Positions 25,748 through 34,446 of a DNA stretch of 64,000 nucleotides are shown here, piece after piece. Source of the stretch: Streptomyces sp. NBC_01335 (GTDB taxonomy: Bacteria > Actinomycetota > Actinomycetes > Streptomycetales > Streptomycetaceae); the NCBI RefSeq assembly GCF_035953295.1, contig NZ_CP108370.1, forward strand, positions 744,001-808,000, read 5' to 3'. Made by a program: the position numbers and the translations under genes. Each line of letters opens with the position of its first letter. Position 1 is the first letter of the stretch. The notes under the pieces were generated by a model that was given only the letters and a program-made list of their open reading frames with translations, did no database searches and had not been told where the DNA came from.

Positions 25748-26422
25748 GTGGCCCTCCAGGCACCGGGCGGCGGCGCCTCCCCGGCCCGCCTCCGCCTGCC
25801 GCAGGCCGCGGTGATCGGCTTCGACCTGGACCTCACCCTGGTCGACACCCGCCCGGCGACGGCCCTGGCGCTCCGCCGGGTCAACGAAGGGCTCGGCCTC
25901 GCGATCGACGCCGACGCGGTCGCCGCACGCATCGGCCCGCCGCTGCGCGAGCTGCTGTCCCCGTGGGTGCCGGCCCGCCTGTTGCGGCCCGCCGCCGAGC
26001 TCTTCCTCGCCGCGTTCCTGGAGCTGGGTGAGGGGTCGGCCGCACCGATGCCGGGCGCGGCCGCCCTCATGGACGCGGTCCGCTCCGCCGGCGGCCGCTG
26101 CTCGGTGATCACCAGTCGGCGGGACAGCACGGCCACGGCCTGCCTGCGCTGGTCCGGCCTGCGCGCCGACTCCCTCGACTGCCGGCTCTCGGGGCCCGGC
26201 AAGGCGGACGCGATGCGCGCCCGCGCCGTCGCCGCCTACGTCGGCGACCACCCGCTCGATGTGGCCGGTGCGCTCGCCGCCGGCGTACCGGCCGTCGGCG
26301 TCACCACCGGCGCCCACAGCGCCGCCGAACTCCTGGCGGCGGGCGCGGACTTCGTCGCCCCGTCCCTGCACGCCCTCCGCCCCCTGCTCACCCCGCTGCC
26401 CTCGGGTCCCGCCGAAGGATGA
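25748..26422 (+). CDS. HAD-family phosphatase
   Basis: A 224-residue haloacid-dehalogenase-type hydrolase. Motif I is FDLDLTLVDT near residue 25, with the nucleophilic Asp and the acid/base Asp. Motif II is SVITSRR. The later motif is YVGDHPLDVAGALAAG, the phosphoglycolate-phosphatase-like GDxxxD form. A helical cap follows motif I. It starts with GTG 6 bp after the Nudix gene. It probably removes phosphate from a small metabolite; the substrate is unknown. Confidence 0.87.
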   Translation: MALQAPGGGASPARLRLPQAAVIGFDLDLTLVDTRPATALALRRVNEGLGLAIDADAVAARIGPPLRELLSPWVPARLLRPAAELFLAAFLELGEGSAAPMPGAAALMDAVRSAGGRCSVITSRRDSTATACLRWSGLRADSLDCRLSGPGKADAMRARAVAAYVGDHPLDVAGALAAGVPAVGVTTGAHSAAELLAAGADFVAPSLHALRPLLTPLPSGPAEG

Positions 26423-26678
26423 CTCCTCCGTTTTCGTGGGGTGTTGGGCCGCAGGATACGGGGGTTCCGGAGGGGCGAAGGCGGAACCGGCGGAGGCGAC
26501 GGGGCGGTCTCCGCCGCGTCTTGGTGAGCGCCGGCAGCGGCCGACGGCCGCAGCGAGTGCGCATCAGGAGCGGCGCCGGTTGGCAGGCCCCTTCAGGGGG
26601 AATGGATGCGGGGGCCGGGGCGCGGGCCACGGCCGACGCGCGTGCGCGCGTCGTGGCGTGGACGAAGGACGCCCACCT

Positions 26679-26912
26679 ATGACGCGCAACACCGTGAGGT
26701 GGTTCGACAGCGAGAAGGGGCTTCGGCCTTCATCTCGGCAAACGAGAGACGCGCATGTATTCGTCCACCCTGCGCGGTCATCGGCATCGGCCTCAGCAGC
26801 CTGTAGGGGAACGAGCGGTCCGGTCCGAGCGCGCGGAGTGCGCATGGGCCGCGGGCGGACCAGGACCGCACGCCCTTCCGTACCAGCGTCGGACATCGCC
26901 GCGTACGCCTGA
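26679..26912 (+). pseudogene. Decayed cold-shock protein gene
   Basis: The first 13 codons read MTRNTVRWFDSEK, matching the GTVKWFNSEKGFGFI start of bacterial cold-shock proteins. The next bases encode the expected continuation only if two extra bases are ignored (FISANE appears in another frame). DAHVFVH then returns in the first frame, matching DVFVH. Further downstream the similarity fades across more frameshifts. The open frame runs to 26912 but is not a plausible protein after residue 14. The rest of the 520-bp gap at 26423-26942 shows nothing gene-like. Confidence 0.6.
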
Positions 26913-26942
26913 ACACTCATCACCACAGGAGGAACCCGCGCC

Positions 26943-27698
26943 ATGAGCATTGCGCACCGCCTGCTCGGATCCGGTGACCACAGGGTCCTGGTGCTCCACG
27001 ACTGGTTCGGCACCAGCGCCGGATGGGGGTCCTTCCTCGACTACCTCGACGGTGCCACCTTCAGCTACGCCTTTCTCGACTACCGCGGTTACGGCGACCG
27101 CAAGGCCGTCACCGGCGCGTACACACTCGCCGAGATCGCCGACGACGCCCTCACCCTGGCCGACGAACTCGGCTGGCAGCACTTCTCCCTCGTCGGCCAC
27201 TCCATGGGCGGGAAGGCCGTTCAGCAGGTACTGGCGCAAGCGCCGCAGCGGGTACGCAAACTGATCGGGCTCGCTCCCGTCCCCGCAGGGGCGTACCCGC
27301 TGGACGCCGACGGCGAGGCGCTCTTCTACGGCGCCGCGCAGGACCGCGACAAGCGGCTGGCGATCATGGACCTGGTCACCGGTCGACGCGCGAGCCGGGT
27401 GTGGGTCGACCTGATGGTCGACCGCTCCCTCCAGCTCTCGACCCGAGAGGCGTTCGGCGGCTACGTCAAGGACTGGGTCTCCGCCGACCTGACCGAGCGG
27501 ATCGCCGGCAGCCCCGTCCCGGTCAAGGTCATCGTCGGCGAGCACGATCTCGCCCTGACGGCCGAGGTGATGCGGGAAACGTGGCTCAGCCACTACCCGA
27601 ACGCCGAACTCGAAGAGATCGCCAACAGCGGCCACTATCCGATGCACGAGACCCCAGTGGCACTGGCTACGGCGCTGGAGGCGTTCCTGCGCGCCTGA
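26943..27698 (+). CDS. Alpha/beta hydrolase
   Basis: A 251-residue serine hydrolase with no signal peptide, so probably cytoplasmic. The strand after the N-terminus reads VLVLHDWFGT, the oxyanion-hole region; the nucleophile elbow is GHSMGGKA; Asp is in VIVGEHDLAL; and His is in NSGHYPMHE. This layout fits small-ester hydrolases and carboxylesterases of the BioH/MhpC type. The ATG follows AGGAGGAA. It stands alone between a cold-shock relic and a leftward small gene. The substrate is unknown. Confidence 0.88.
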   Translation: MSIAHRLLGSGDHRVLVLHDWFGTSAGWGSFLDYLDGATFSYAFLDYRGYGDRKAVTGAYTLAEIADDALTLADELGWQHFSLVGHSMGGKAVQQVLAQAPQRVRKLIGLAPVPAGAYPLDADGEALFYGAAQDRDKRLAIMDLVTGRRASRVWVDLMVDRSLQLSTREAFGGYVKDWVSADLTERIAGSPVPVKVIVGEHDLALTAEVMRETWLSHYPNAELEEIANSGHYPMHETPVALATALEAFLRA

Positions 27699-27711
27699 AC
27701 CGGGCCCGGTT
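27698..27711. terminator. 14-bp palindrome overlapping the hydrolase stop
   Basis: AACCGGGCCCGGTT is a perfect palindrome that begins at the last base of the hydrolase stop codon. It could fold as a short hairpin and end transcription. No T tract follows. Confidence 0.3.
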
Positions 27712-27799
27712 GCTCCTGCTACGCGCTCGGAGGACGTCGGACCTCGGCTCTCCCGGAGGTGCGGCTGCGCCCTCCAGGACGAGCTGGGGAAGGAAGCAC

Positions 27800-27905
27800 G
27801 TGCTCCGACCGGTGCTCGAAGACGGATTCACCGACCGGCGTCGGCGTCTTCCGGAGGAGGCAGCCGAGCGCGTACATCTCGGTGCGGTGATCGACCGGCC
27901 CCCGA
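27800..27905 (-). pseudogene. Relic of a Ser/Thr protein kinase gene
   Basis: On the minus strand the frame reads VDHRTEMYALGCLL, close to the subdomain IX segment DxRTDVYALGCxL of bacterial eukaryotic-type kinases. The sequence on either side does not continue as kinase. No start codon, ATP-binding or catalytic-loop motif is nearby. It is most simply the leftover of a deleted kinase gene. Confidence 0.4.
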
Positions 27906-27926
27906 CCACCTGTTCGGGTCCATGCT

Positions 27927-28415
27927 CTACAGGTCGCAGTGCCGCTTCCGGATGGCTTCCCCGAGGTTTTCGACGGCGGACAGGGCCGCACTTTCACAGC
28001 CGCCGTCGATTGCTTCCAGCGTGGCGGCCGCGGCCTCCCGGACGTGGTGGGGAAGGCCCTCGGCGGCAGTGAGCCGGTATGCCTCCTCACGGCGGGCCAT
28101 GCGCTCTGCGGGGTCCACAGCGCCGGGACCGGACAGCGGAAAGGCGGAATGCCTGTATGCGTGTATCGCCAGCACCATCGTGTCCGCGACACCGTCGGCG
28201 TACCCGAGGGCAGCCGTCCGGGCCGGGCTTCCCCCCGCGCCGGCGACCATCCGACGGTGGGACAGGACCGCACCCAGAGTGCCGCCGCCTGCCAGAGAGA
28301 GGCCGCAGGTCACGGCGAGGAACGCTCCTCCCCAGACGAATCCGGTAAACGCGCCGAGAGCACTGAGCGCGACCGTCCACGCGGCGGCTGTTCTGGAGCT
28401 CATCTGCTCGGCCAT
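27927..28415 (-). CDS. Small hypothetical membrane protein
   Basis: About 162 residues. Near the N-terminus lie two adjacent hydrophobic stretches, AAWTVALSALGAFTGFVW and GAFLAVTCGLSLAGGG, probably a hairpin of membrane helices. The rest is soluble, helical and rich in Ala and Glu. Similarity to a known family was not recognised. The start is uncertain: ATG at 28415 is chosen as the first Met before the hydrophobic region, but it has no good ribosome-binding site, and the frame extends to 28487. It lies downstream of the 17-bp tandem repeat, which could sit in its promoter region. Confidence 0.55.
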   Translation of the reverse strand: MAEQMSSRTAAAWTVALSALGAFTGFVWGGAFLAVTCGLSLAGGGTLGAVLSHRRMVAGAGGSPARTAALGYADGVADTMVLAIHAYRHSAFPLSGPGAVDPAERMARREEAYRLTAAEGLPHHVREAAAATLEAIDGGCESAALSAVENLGEAIRKRHCDL

Positions 28416-28472
28416 GGGGTTCACCACGGCAGTATGCCAGTCAACACCGCAGCGTCGGTACGGGGTTGAGTA

Positions 28473-28574
28473 CCCGTCTCCCGTCACAGCCCGTCTCCCG
28501 TCACAGCCAGTCTCCTGTCACGGCCCGTCTCCTGTCACGGCCCGTCTCCTGTCACGGCCCGTCTCCCGTCAAAG
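28473..28574. repeat. Six tandem copies of a 17-bp repeat
   Basis: Six head-to-tail units of CCCGTCTCCYGTCACRG with one to three differences each; copies 4 and 5 are identical and the last ends in AAAG. They lie between the leftward membrane-protein gene and the rightward phospholipase gene. They may be a variable-number repeat or an array of binding sites. A unit of 17 bp is not a whole number of codons. Confidence 0.9.
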
Positions 28575-28750
28575 AACACAACGGGGGCGGATCGGCTCCG
28601 GCACAGCGGGAAGACCTCCCCCTGGGCCGTCCGCACTCCCCACCTCCCTTCGCTGCCGCTGTCGCTGCCACCCCCGGGCGAGGTTGGCAGCGGCGTCTCC
28701 CTGGCCATCGCCCGACGAACACTCCAACTCTCGGCGTCCATTCAGCGCAA

Positions 28751-28760
28751 TGACTAGTCA
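28751..28760. promoter_or_regulatory. Palindrome cluster upstream of the phospholipase gene
   Basis: TGACTAGTCA is a perfect 10-bp palindrome, overlapped by TCATGA. TCATGA-type half sites recur in the following 45 bp before the phospholipase start. This AT-richer patch is the likely promoter and operator area of that gene. No clear -35/-10 pair could be fixed. Confidence 0.35.
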
Positions 28761-28852
28761 TGACAGGTTCATGACGGCATTCTCATGGCGACCTCATGAA
28801 CCCCACGAGGTGAACGCCCACCCGGACTCCCCCTCACCCAGAGGAGATTGCC

Positions 28853-29350
28853 ATGCGTCGCCAGGTCGCCATGTTGCTCGGCACCGTCGCCCTCTCGCTC
28901 CCGCTCGCCCTGCTGCCCGCCGCATCCGCCTCGGCCGCGCCTGCGGACAAGCCGCAGGTACTCAGCTCATGGACCCAGACGAGCGCCTCCAGCTACAACA
29001 GCTGGAACGCGGCCCGCACCAACCAGGGCGCGTGGGCCGCCTACGGCTTCGACTGGTCGACCGACTACTGCAGCACCTCGCCCGACAACCCGTTCGGCTT
29101 CCCGTTCCAGACGGCCTGCGCCCGCCACGACTTCGGCTACCGCAACTACAAGGCCGCCGGCACGTTCTCCGCCAACAAGGCGCGCCTCGACTCCGCCCTC
29201 TACGCCGACCTCAAGCGCGTCTGCGCCGCCTACTCCGGCGCGACACTGACCTCGTGCAACGCCACGGCCTGGACGTACTACCACGCGGTGGACATCTTCG
29301 GAACCGCACCGGCCGGGACGAGCACCGCCGGACTGCCCCGGTCCGCCTGA
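28853..29350 (+). CDS. Secreted phospholipase A2
   Basis: A prokaryotic phospholipase A2 of 165 residues that would cleave the sn-2 acyl chain of phospholipids outside the cell. A Sec signal peptide is clear: positive MRRQ, a hydrophobic LLGTVALSLPLALLPA stretch and a likely cut after ASASA. The catalytic His-Asp pair is in TACARHDFGYRNYK near residue 90. Four Cys in the mature part could form two disulfides, as in known Streptomyces enzymes of this kind. The ATG follows GAGGAG. It is monocistronic and ends at a strong hairpin. Confidence 0.92.
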   Translation: MRRQVAMLLGTVALSLPLALLPAASASAAPADKPQVLSSWTQTSASSYNSWNAARTNQGAWAAYGFDWSTDYCSTSPDNPFGFPFQTACARHDFGYRNYKAAGTFSANKARLDSALYADLKRVCAAYSGATLTSCNATAWTYYHAVDIFGTAPAGTSTAGLPRSA

Positions 29351-29364
29351 CCGGTCCTCCCTCC

Positions 29365-29397
29365 GGAGGCTCGGGCCGTGTGGTGGCCCGAGCCTCC
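29365..29397. terminator. Bidirectional hairpin between convergent genes
   Basis: GGAGGCTCGGGCC and its exact complement form a 13-bp stem around a 7-base loop, 15 bp after the phospholipase stop and 17 bp before the stop of the leftward NRPS operon. It probably ends both transcripts. It lacks a long T run, as is common in Streptomyces. Confidence 0.8.
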
Positions 29398-29413
29398 CGG
29401 TCCGGAGCGAGGG

Positions 29414-30850
29414 TCAGGTGCGGGCGCCGTCCCCGCGCTCCAGCAGCCCGGGCAGATCGGCCAGCAGCGGGGAGGACCCGCACGCGGCGGCGGTGATCAG
29501 TTCCTCCAGCGCCTCCAGGTGCGCCCGGATCGCGGCCGGCGGCAGGTACGCGGTGTCGGCGGTCAACATGACGGCGAGCGTTCCCTGTTCCTCGGTCACA
29601 TGGACGCAGTAGCGGCAGCCCAGCCGTTCCTGGGTGGCGGGGAAGGAGAACCGCGTACGCGTCCGGGCCTCCCTCAGCTCGTCGGCTCCCGGCGGGGGGC
29701 CGTCCGCCGGCGGGCGCGCGAAGAACCGCTGGTCGTTGTAGCAGCAGTACGGATGCACGGGCGTGCCGCGTTCCCTGCCGATCCGCTCACGGAGCGCCTC
29801 CCACGCGACGGGGTCGTACGCGGCGGCCCGGTACCCGGCCATCGCCGCACGCCACGCCACCGGCAGCAGGTCCGTGAACCGTACGGCTCCGGTGGTGTCG
29901 AGGAGGAACGGCGCGTCCTGGGACAGCATCGCCACCAGATCCCGGTGGTCCGCGGAGGTGCGGTTGCCGACGATGGGCATCATCGCGGCCGTCTCGTGCC
30001 CGCCGTCGGCCGCGACGAGAGCCGCCATGCCGGTCATCAGTACCGTCGACCCGCTGACGCGGTGTGCGGCGGCCAGTGCGTCGGTGGCCAGGGCGAGGGC
30101 TTCCGACACCAGCCGGCCGCTCCAGAACCGGGGCGTCCGGGGGGCTGCGGCCTGCTGGGGAAACATCGTCGGAGGGATGCTGCGGTAGAAGGACTCCCAG
30201 TGGGCCAGCGCCCGCTCGCTGCGGCGCACCCCCACCGGTCCGCGCTGTTCCACGGCGAGATCCATCGGGGTGGCGCGCGGCTTCCGGCCGGCGGAGCCGC
30301 GTACGACCAACAGCCGCAGGTCGCGCACCACCTGTTCGGCGGCGTGTCCGTCGCAGGCGAGATGACACAGCACCAGCACCGCGTGCGTCACCCTGCCCTC
30401 GCTGCGCACCGCGCCGACCCGCAGCGGCCACTCCCGTTCGTAGTCGAACCGGGTGGCACTCAGCCGGTCGAGCAGATGCCGTGCGGCCGCGTCCGCGTGC
30501 TCCGGCCGTGGTTCGTCGACCACGGTCAGCGGCAGTCGGCCCGAGTCCGACAGCGACTGGTCCGGCGTCCGCTCCGTCCCCCGCAGCCTGGTCCGCAGGG
30601 CCTCGTGGCGTTCCATCAACGCCGCCACCGCGGCGGTCAGCTGCGCCAGATCGGTCGTCCGGCCGCGCTCGCCCAGGGGGAGGAGCCGGCCGATGTTGAA
30701 GTAGATGTCGTTCGGGGCGGTCCGCAGGATCGCGTTCCAGATCGCCTGTTGCCCCCAGGTCAGCGGCGCCGTCCCCGAGCGGTCCCCGGCGAAGGGGACC
30801 TCGACCACGTCGGCCGCGAGGTCCGCCGCGGGGACCTCCGGCTCACTCAC
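29414..30850 (-). CDS. Stand-alone NRPS condensation domain
   Basis: A 478-residue free C-domain protein with no A or carrier domain. The active-site motif is CHLACDGHA near residue 160: the catalytic second His and the DG are kept, while the first His of HHxxxDG is Cys. N-terminal PLTWGQQAIW and later MLSQDAPFLLDTTG follow the C-domain pattern. It should join an acyl or aminoacyl group, perhaps from the free carrier protein encoded just upstream, to another carrier-bound chain. The GTG at 30850 overlaps the carrier stop by 8 bases. It is the last gene of the seven-gene operon and ends before a strong hairpin. Confidence 0.85.
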   Translation of the reverse strand: MSEPEVPAADLAADVVEVPFAGDRSGTAPLTWGQQAIWNAILRTAPNDIYFNIGRLLPLGERGRTTDLAQLTAAVAALMERHEALRTRLRGTERTPDQSLSDSGRLPLTVVDEPRPEHADAAARHLLDRLSATRFDYEREWPLRVGAVRSEGRVTHAVLVLCHLACDGHAAEQVVRDLRLLVVRGSAGRKPRATPMDLAVEQRGPVGVRRSERALAHWESFYRSIPPTMFPQQAAAPRTPRFWSGRLVSEALALATDALAAAHRVSGSTVLMTGMAALVAADGGHETAAMMPIVGNRTSADHRDLVAMLSQDAPFLLDTTGAVRFTDLLPVAWRAAMAGYRAAAYDPVAWEALRERIGRERGTPVHPYCCYNDQRFFARPPADGPPPGADELREARTRTRFSFPATQERLGCRYCVHVTEEQGTLAVMLTADTAYLPPAAIRAHLEALEELITAAACGSSPLLADLPGLLERGDGART

Positions 30851-31121
30851 GGGGCTGTCCGGCGTCCGCGGCGTCGACCCGGGCGGCCAGCGTGTCCACG
30901 GTCTCCCGGTAGAACGACGGGTCGGCGAGGTCGACCTCGACGCCGAACTCCTCCTCCAGGGCGTCGGCCAGTCTCAGCAGGCCCAGCGAGGTGACTCCCA
31001 CCTCGGTCAGGGTCGCCCGGGGCGTGAGGAGTTCGGCCGTGCCGATCTGCCCGTCCATGGCCTCGCGGATCAGCACGGCGAGCCGGGCGCGCGTCCCGGT
31101 GGCGGGGGCGGCGGCGCTCAC
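30843..31121 (-). CDS. Free-standing carrier protein (ACP/PCP)
   Basis: A 92-residue acyl or peptidyl carrier. The phosphopantetheine site is Ser in GVTSLGLLRLADALEEEFGVEV; the usual LGGxS is here EVGVTS, more like dedicated aryl or acyl carriers than module PCPs. The GTG at 31121 overlaps the MbtH stop as GTGA, and the stop overlaps the free C-domain gene. With the acyl ligase of the same operon it makes a plausible loading pair that would supply a starter acid to the NRPS modules. This partnership is inferred from gene order. Confidence 0.85.
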   Translation of the reverse strand: MSAAAPATGTRARLAVLIREAMDGQIGTAELLTPRATLTEVGVTSLGLLRLADALEEEFGVEVDLADPSFYRETVDTLAARVDAADAGQPRE

Positions 31122-31324
31122 AGCTGTTCCTGCTCTGCCAGCCGGCGGCGCAGGCTCAGCGGCCTGATGTCGGGCCAGACCTCGTCGACGTGGACGACGC
31201 ACTCGTCCTCCGTGCCGCTGAATCCGTCCGGCTGCCAGCCCTGCGGCGGGAGCGAGTCGGCCGGCCACAGGGCGTGCTGCTCCTCCTCGTTGACCACCAC
31301 CTGGTAGCGGATGCTCGTGTTCAT
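31118..31324 (-). CDS. MbtH-like protein
   Basis: A 68-residue helper that binds NRPS adenylation domains and is often needed for their folding or activity. The signature is present: NEEEQHALWP near residue 12, then GWQPDGFSGTEDECVVHVDEVWPDIRP with the conserved Trp residues. The ATG overlaps the stop of the C-A-PCP gene as ATGA. It probably serves one or more of the three A domains in this operon; it may also serve region A, which has no MbtH gene of its own in the window. Confidence 0.95.
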   Translation of the reverse strand: MNTSIRYQVVVNEEEQHALWPADSLPPQGWQPDGFSGTEDECVVHVDEVWPDIRPLSLRRRLAEQEQL

Positions 31325-34300
31325 CTGTTCTCCTCCATGAGGTCGGTGACGCAGGCTGCGACACCGTGGACGGTGGGGCTGTCGAAGAAGACGTCGAAGG
31401 GGACCGACACGCCGAACTCCTTGCGGATACGGCCCGCGATGGAGGTGATCGTCAGTGAGTGGCCGCCCAGGTCGAACAGGTCCTCGTCGGGGCCGAGGTC
31501 GTCCAGTTCGAGCACGTCCCGCCAGATCGCCAGCACGGCGGCGACGACTCCCCGCTCCCCGCCATCGGTGACCTGCTCGTCCGTCGTGTCGCGGCTCCGC
31601 GGCGGCTCGGGCAGACGGGCCCGGTCGAGTTTCCCGTTGGGAGTGAGCGGAAGGGCGTCGAGCATCACGTACACGGCGGGCAGCGCGGCGGCCGGCAGAC
31701 TCCGGGCCAGATGGGCGCGCAGGGCGTCGGGAGACGGCACCGGGCCGGCCGGTGCGGGCACGACGTAGGCCACGAGCCGGTCCTGCTCGCCGTCCGTACC
31801 GTCGCGGAGCACGGCCGAGGCCTGGGCCACCTCCGGGTGTCCGCAGAGCGCGGTCTCGACCTCGCCGAGTTCGATCCGGTGTCCGCGGATCTTGACCTGG
31901 GTGTCGGACCGGCCCGCGAACTCCAGCCTTCCGTCGGTCCGGAGGCGGGCCAGATCCCCGGTGCGGTAGAGGCGGGAGCCGGGCGGGCCGAAGGGGTCGG
32001 GCACGAACCGGCTCGCGGTGAGCCCGGCCCGCCCGCGGTACCCGTGCGCGACGCCGCTGCCTCCGATGTACAGCTCGCCGGTCGTCGCGTACGGCAGCGG
32101 ACGCAGGCGCTCGTCCAGGACGTACGTACGGGTGTTGGCCAGCGGGCCGCCGACGGTGACGGGGCCGTCCGCCTCGATGTCGGCGGAGGTCGACCAGACC
32201 GTGGTCTCCGTCGGACCGTAGACGTTGACCAGCCGCCCCACGGCGCGGCGCAGCGTGGCCGCGAGGGGCGCGGGCAGCGCTTCCCCGCCGCTGAGTGCGA
32301 CGAGGCCGGGGGCGTGCAGTCCGGCAGCGAGCATCAGCCGCCAGCCGCTCGGCGTGGCCTGGACATGGGTGAGCGCGTGGCGTTCGACGAGGCCGGTCAG
32401 CGCGTCGCCGTCGCGGTGCCGCCCCTCCGGCACGAGGACGACGCGACCGCCCGTGACGAGCGGGACGAAGAGCTCGACGGTGGAGATGTCGAAGGAGAGT
32501 GAGGTGAGGCCCAGCCAGCGGTCCCCGGGCCGCGCGCCGGCTGTTTCGCCCATCGCGGCCAGCAGGTTCGCCAGCGCCCCGTGGGGCACCTCGACTCCCT
32601 TGGGCGTGCCGGTGGAGCCCGAGGTGTACAGCACGTAGGCGGGGTCTTCGAGGGCCGGCGGGGCGGGCGCGGGGGGTGGGGTGCCGGGCTCGCCGAGGGG
32701 TTCCGGGGCGAGGACGCCGGGCCCGGGATCCTCGGAGACCTGGAGGGTGAGACCGGAGTCGGCGCGGATGAACGCCAGCCGCTCCTCGGGGTGGTCGGGG
32801 TCGAGCGGCAGGTAGGCCGCGCCGGCGGTGAGCACCCCGAGCACGGCGACGAGCTGGGCGGCGGACCGGGGCAGAGCGATGCCGATCAGGCTGCCGGGGC
32901 CGGCGCCCCGTTCGCGCAGCCGGTGCGCGAAACGGCGTACCGCCGCGTCGAGTCGGGCGTAGCTGATCTCGTCGTCACCGTCGACGACGGCGACGGCGTC
33001 CGGGGTGGCCGCGGCCTGGGCCGCGAACAGGGCGGGCAGGCTGATGTCGGCGTTGCCGGGCGCGGACGTGGTGTCGGTGAGCAGGAGCGCGAGCTCCTGC
33101 GGGGGGAGCAACGGCAGGCCGGCGATGGGGGTGTCCGGCGCGTCCAGCGCGCCGTCCAGCAGGGTGAGGAAGTGGGTCAGGATACGTGCGGGGGCTTCGG
33201 GGACGAAGGCGGCCGTGCGGTACTGCAGGCTGCCTTCGAGCGCGTCCGGTGAGTCGACGAGCTGGAGGTGGGCGAGGTTGCGGGCGGTACGGGCGAAGCC
33301 GATCCATTCGGTACGGACGTCCAGCGCGTCACCGAAGCCGGCCTGCGCCGAGGTGGTGCGGCGCCGGTAGCTGAGGGAGAGCGGGCACAGCGCCGTGCGC
33401 GGCGTCAGCCCACGGACGGCACGGCTCAGCGGCACCGGCCGGTGGGCGTACAGGGCGCGCAGTTCCTCCCGGACCTCGTGGGCGAACTCCTGGAACGGGG
33501 CGTGCGGTCGGGGGTGTGTGAAGAGCGGCAGCTCGTTGACGTGGAGCCCGGCCCGTCCGGGTGTGGCCGGGGCGCGGGTCGAGAGCTCGACGGCGGTGGC
33601 GGGCTCGGTGTTGCCGTAGCGCAGCAGGAGCGCGTGCCAGGTGGCGGTCAGCAGTTCGAACCGGGTGAGGCCGAGCGCGTGCGCGGTGGCGGTCAGGCGG
33701 GCGTGCCGCCGGCCGCCGAGCCGGAAGTCGGCGGCGTTGCCGGGAGCGGGTGCGACCGGGTCCACCAGGGAGTGTGCGGCCTGCCCCGGAAGGGCCGGTG
33801 CGGAGCTCTCCTGCCAGCGGCCGTCCCAGAACCGGGCCGCGGCGTCGACGGCCTGCCCGGTGAGGGCGGGCGCGGACGAAGGGGGTGTGCGCCGGTCCGT
33901 GGGCGCGGTGGCGGGGGCAGGGGCGGCAGGGTCCTGGGTCGCGGCCCGGTAGTGACGTGCCAGCCCGGACACGTACACGTCCTTGGACTCGCCGTCGAAG
34001 ACGATGTGGTGGGCGACCAGCAGCAAGGTGTGGCAGCCGGGTCCGGTGGTGAAGAGGGTCGGGCGGACCAGGGCACCGTCCGGGGCGAACGCGGTGGCTG
34101 TCTCCTCCTCCTGGAGCTTCTCCAGGTCCGCGGGGGTGCAGGTGTGGTGCCGCACGGCGGGAACCGGCCCGGGGACCAGACACGGCCCGGCGGGGTCGAC
34201 GCGGGCGGCGAGCACCGGGTTGTCGTGCACGAACCGGGTCCACGCGGTGTGCAGGGCCGCGAGGTCCAGCGGCCCCCGGAAGTGGAGCGCGACGCTGAGG

Positions 34301-34446
34301 TGATAGGCCGAACCGGTCCGCATCGCCTGTTCGGTGACCCAGACACCGTGCTGGGCCGGGTCCAGCGGGGCAGGATCGAACGGGACGGGTTCGGGCGCGG
34401 CCCGGCCGAGCGGGGCCGTGGCTGCGGAGGGTGTGGGCAGGGTCAT
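31321..34446 (-). CDS. NRPS module C-A-PCP, probably glycine
   Basis: A 1041-residue single module. The C domain (about 15-430) has HHIVFDG near 145. The A domain (about 450-940) has [10 protein letters not shown] near 609, YGPTETTVW, YRTGDLARL and NGKLDRARLP. The PCP has [10 protein letters not shown] near 1000. Specificity residues read by eye are D-I-V-Q-L-G-V-V-W, which differ little from the glycine code D-I-L-Q-L-G-x-I-W, so glycine is the best guess. There is no epimerase, methylation or TE domain. Start and stop both overlap neighbours by four bases (acyl ligase upstream, MbtH downstream). Order of use in the assembly line cannot be fixed from gene order alone. Confidence 0.92.
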   Translation of the reverse strand: MTLPTPSAATAPLGRAAPEPVPFDPAPLDPAQHGVWVTEQAMRTGSAYHLSVALHFRGPLDLAALHTAWTRFVHDNPVLAARVDPAGPCLVPGPVPAVRHHTCTPADLEKLQEEETATAFAPDGALVRPTLFTTGPGCHTLLLVAHHIVFDGESKDVYVSGLARHYRAATQDPAAPAPATAPTDRRTPPSSAPALTGQAVDAAARFWDGRWQESSAPALPGQAAHSLVDPVAPAPGNAADFRLGGRRHARLTATAHALGLTRFELLTATWHALLLRYGNTEPATAVELSTRAPATPGRAGLHVNELPLFTHPRPHAPFQEFAHEVREELRALYAHRPVPLSRAVRGLTPRTALCPLSLSYRRRTTSAQAGFGDALDVRTEWIGFARTARNLAHLQLVDSPDALEGSLQYRTAAFVPEAPARILTHFLTLLDGALDAPDTPIAGLPLLPPQELALLLTDTTSAPGNADISLPALFAAQAAATPDAVAVVDGDDEISYARLDAAVRRFAHRLRERGAGPGSLIGIALPRSAAQLVAVLGVLTAGAAYLPLDPDHPEERLAFIRADSGLTLQVSEDPGPGVLAPEPLGEPGTPPPAPAPPALEDPAYVLYTSGSTGTPKGVEVPHGALANLLAAMGETAGARPGDRWLGLTSLSFDISTVELFVPLVTGGRVVLVPEGRHRDGDALTGLVERHALTHVQATPSGWRLMLAAGLHAPGLVALSGGEALPAPLAATLRRAVGRLVNVYGPTETTVWSTSADIEADGPVTVGGPLANTRTYVLDERLRPLPYATTGELYIGGSGVAHGYRGRAGLTASRFVPDPFGPPGSRLYRTGDLARLRTDGRLEFAGRSDTQVKIRGHRIELGEVETALCGHPEVAQASAVLRDGTDGEQDRLVAYVVPAPAGPVPSPDALRAHLARSLPAAALPAVYVMLDALPLTPNGKLDRARLPEPPRSRDTTDEQVTDGGERGVVAAVLAIWRDVLELDDLGPDEDLFDLGGHSLTITSIAGRIRKEFGVSVPFDVFFDSPTVHGVAACVTDLMEENR

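Noticed and set aside
28473..28574. CRISPR array
   Set aside because: The 17-bp units are directly adjacent with no spacers, and no cas gene is nearby.
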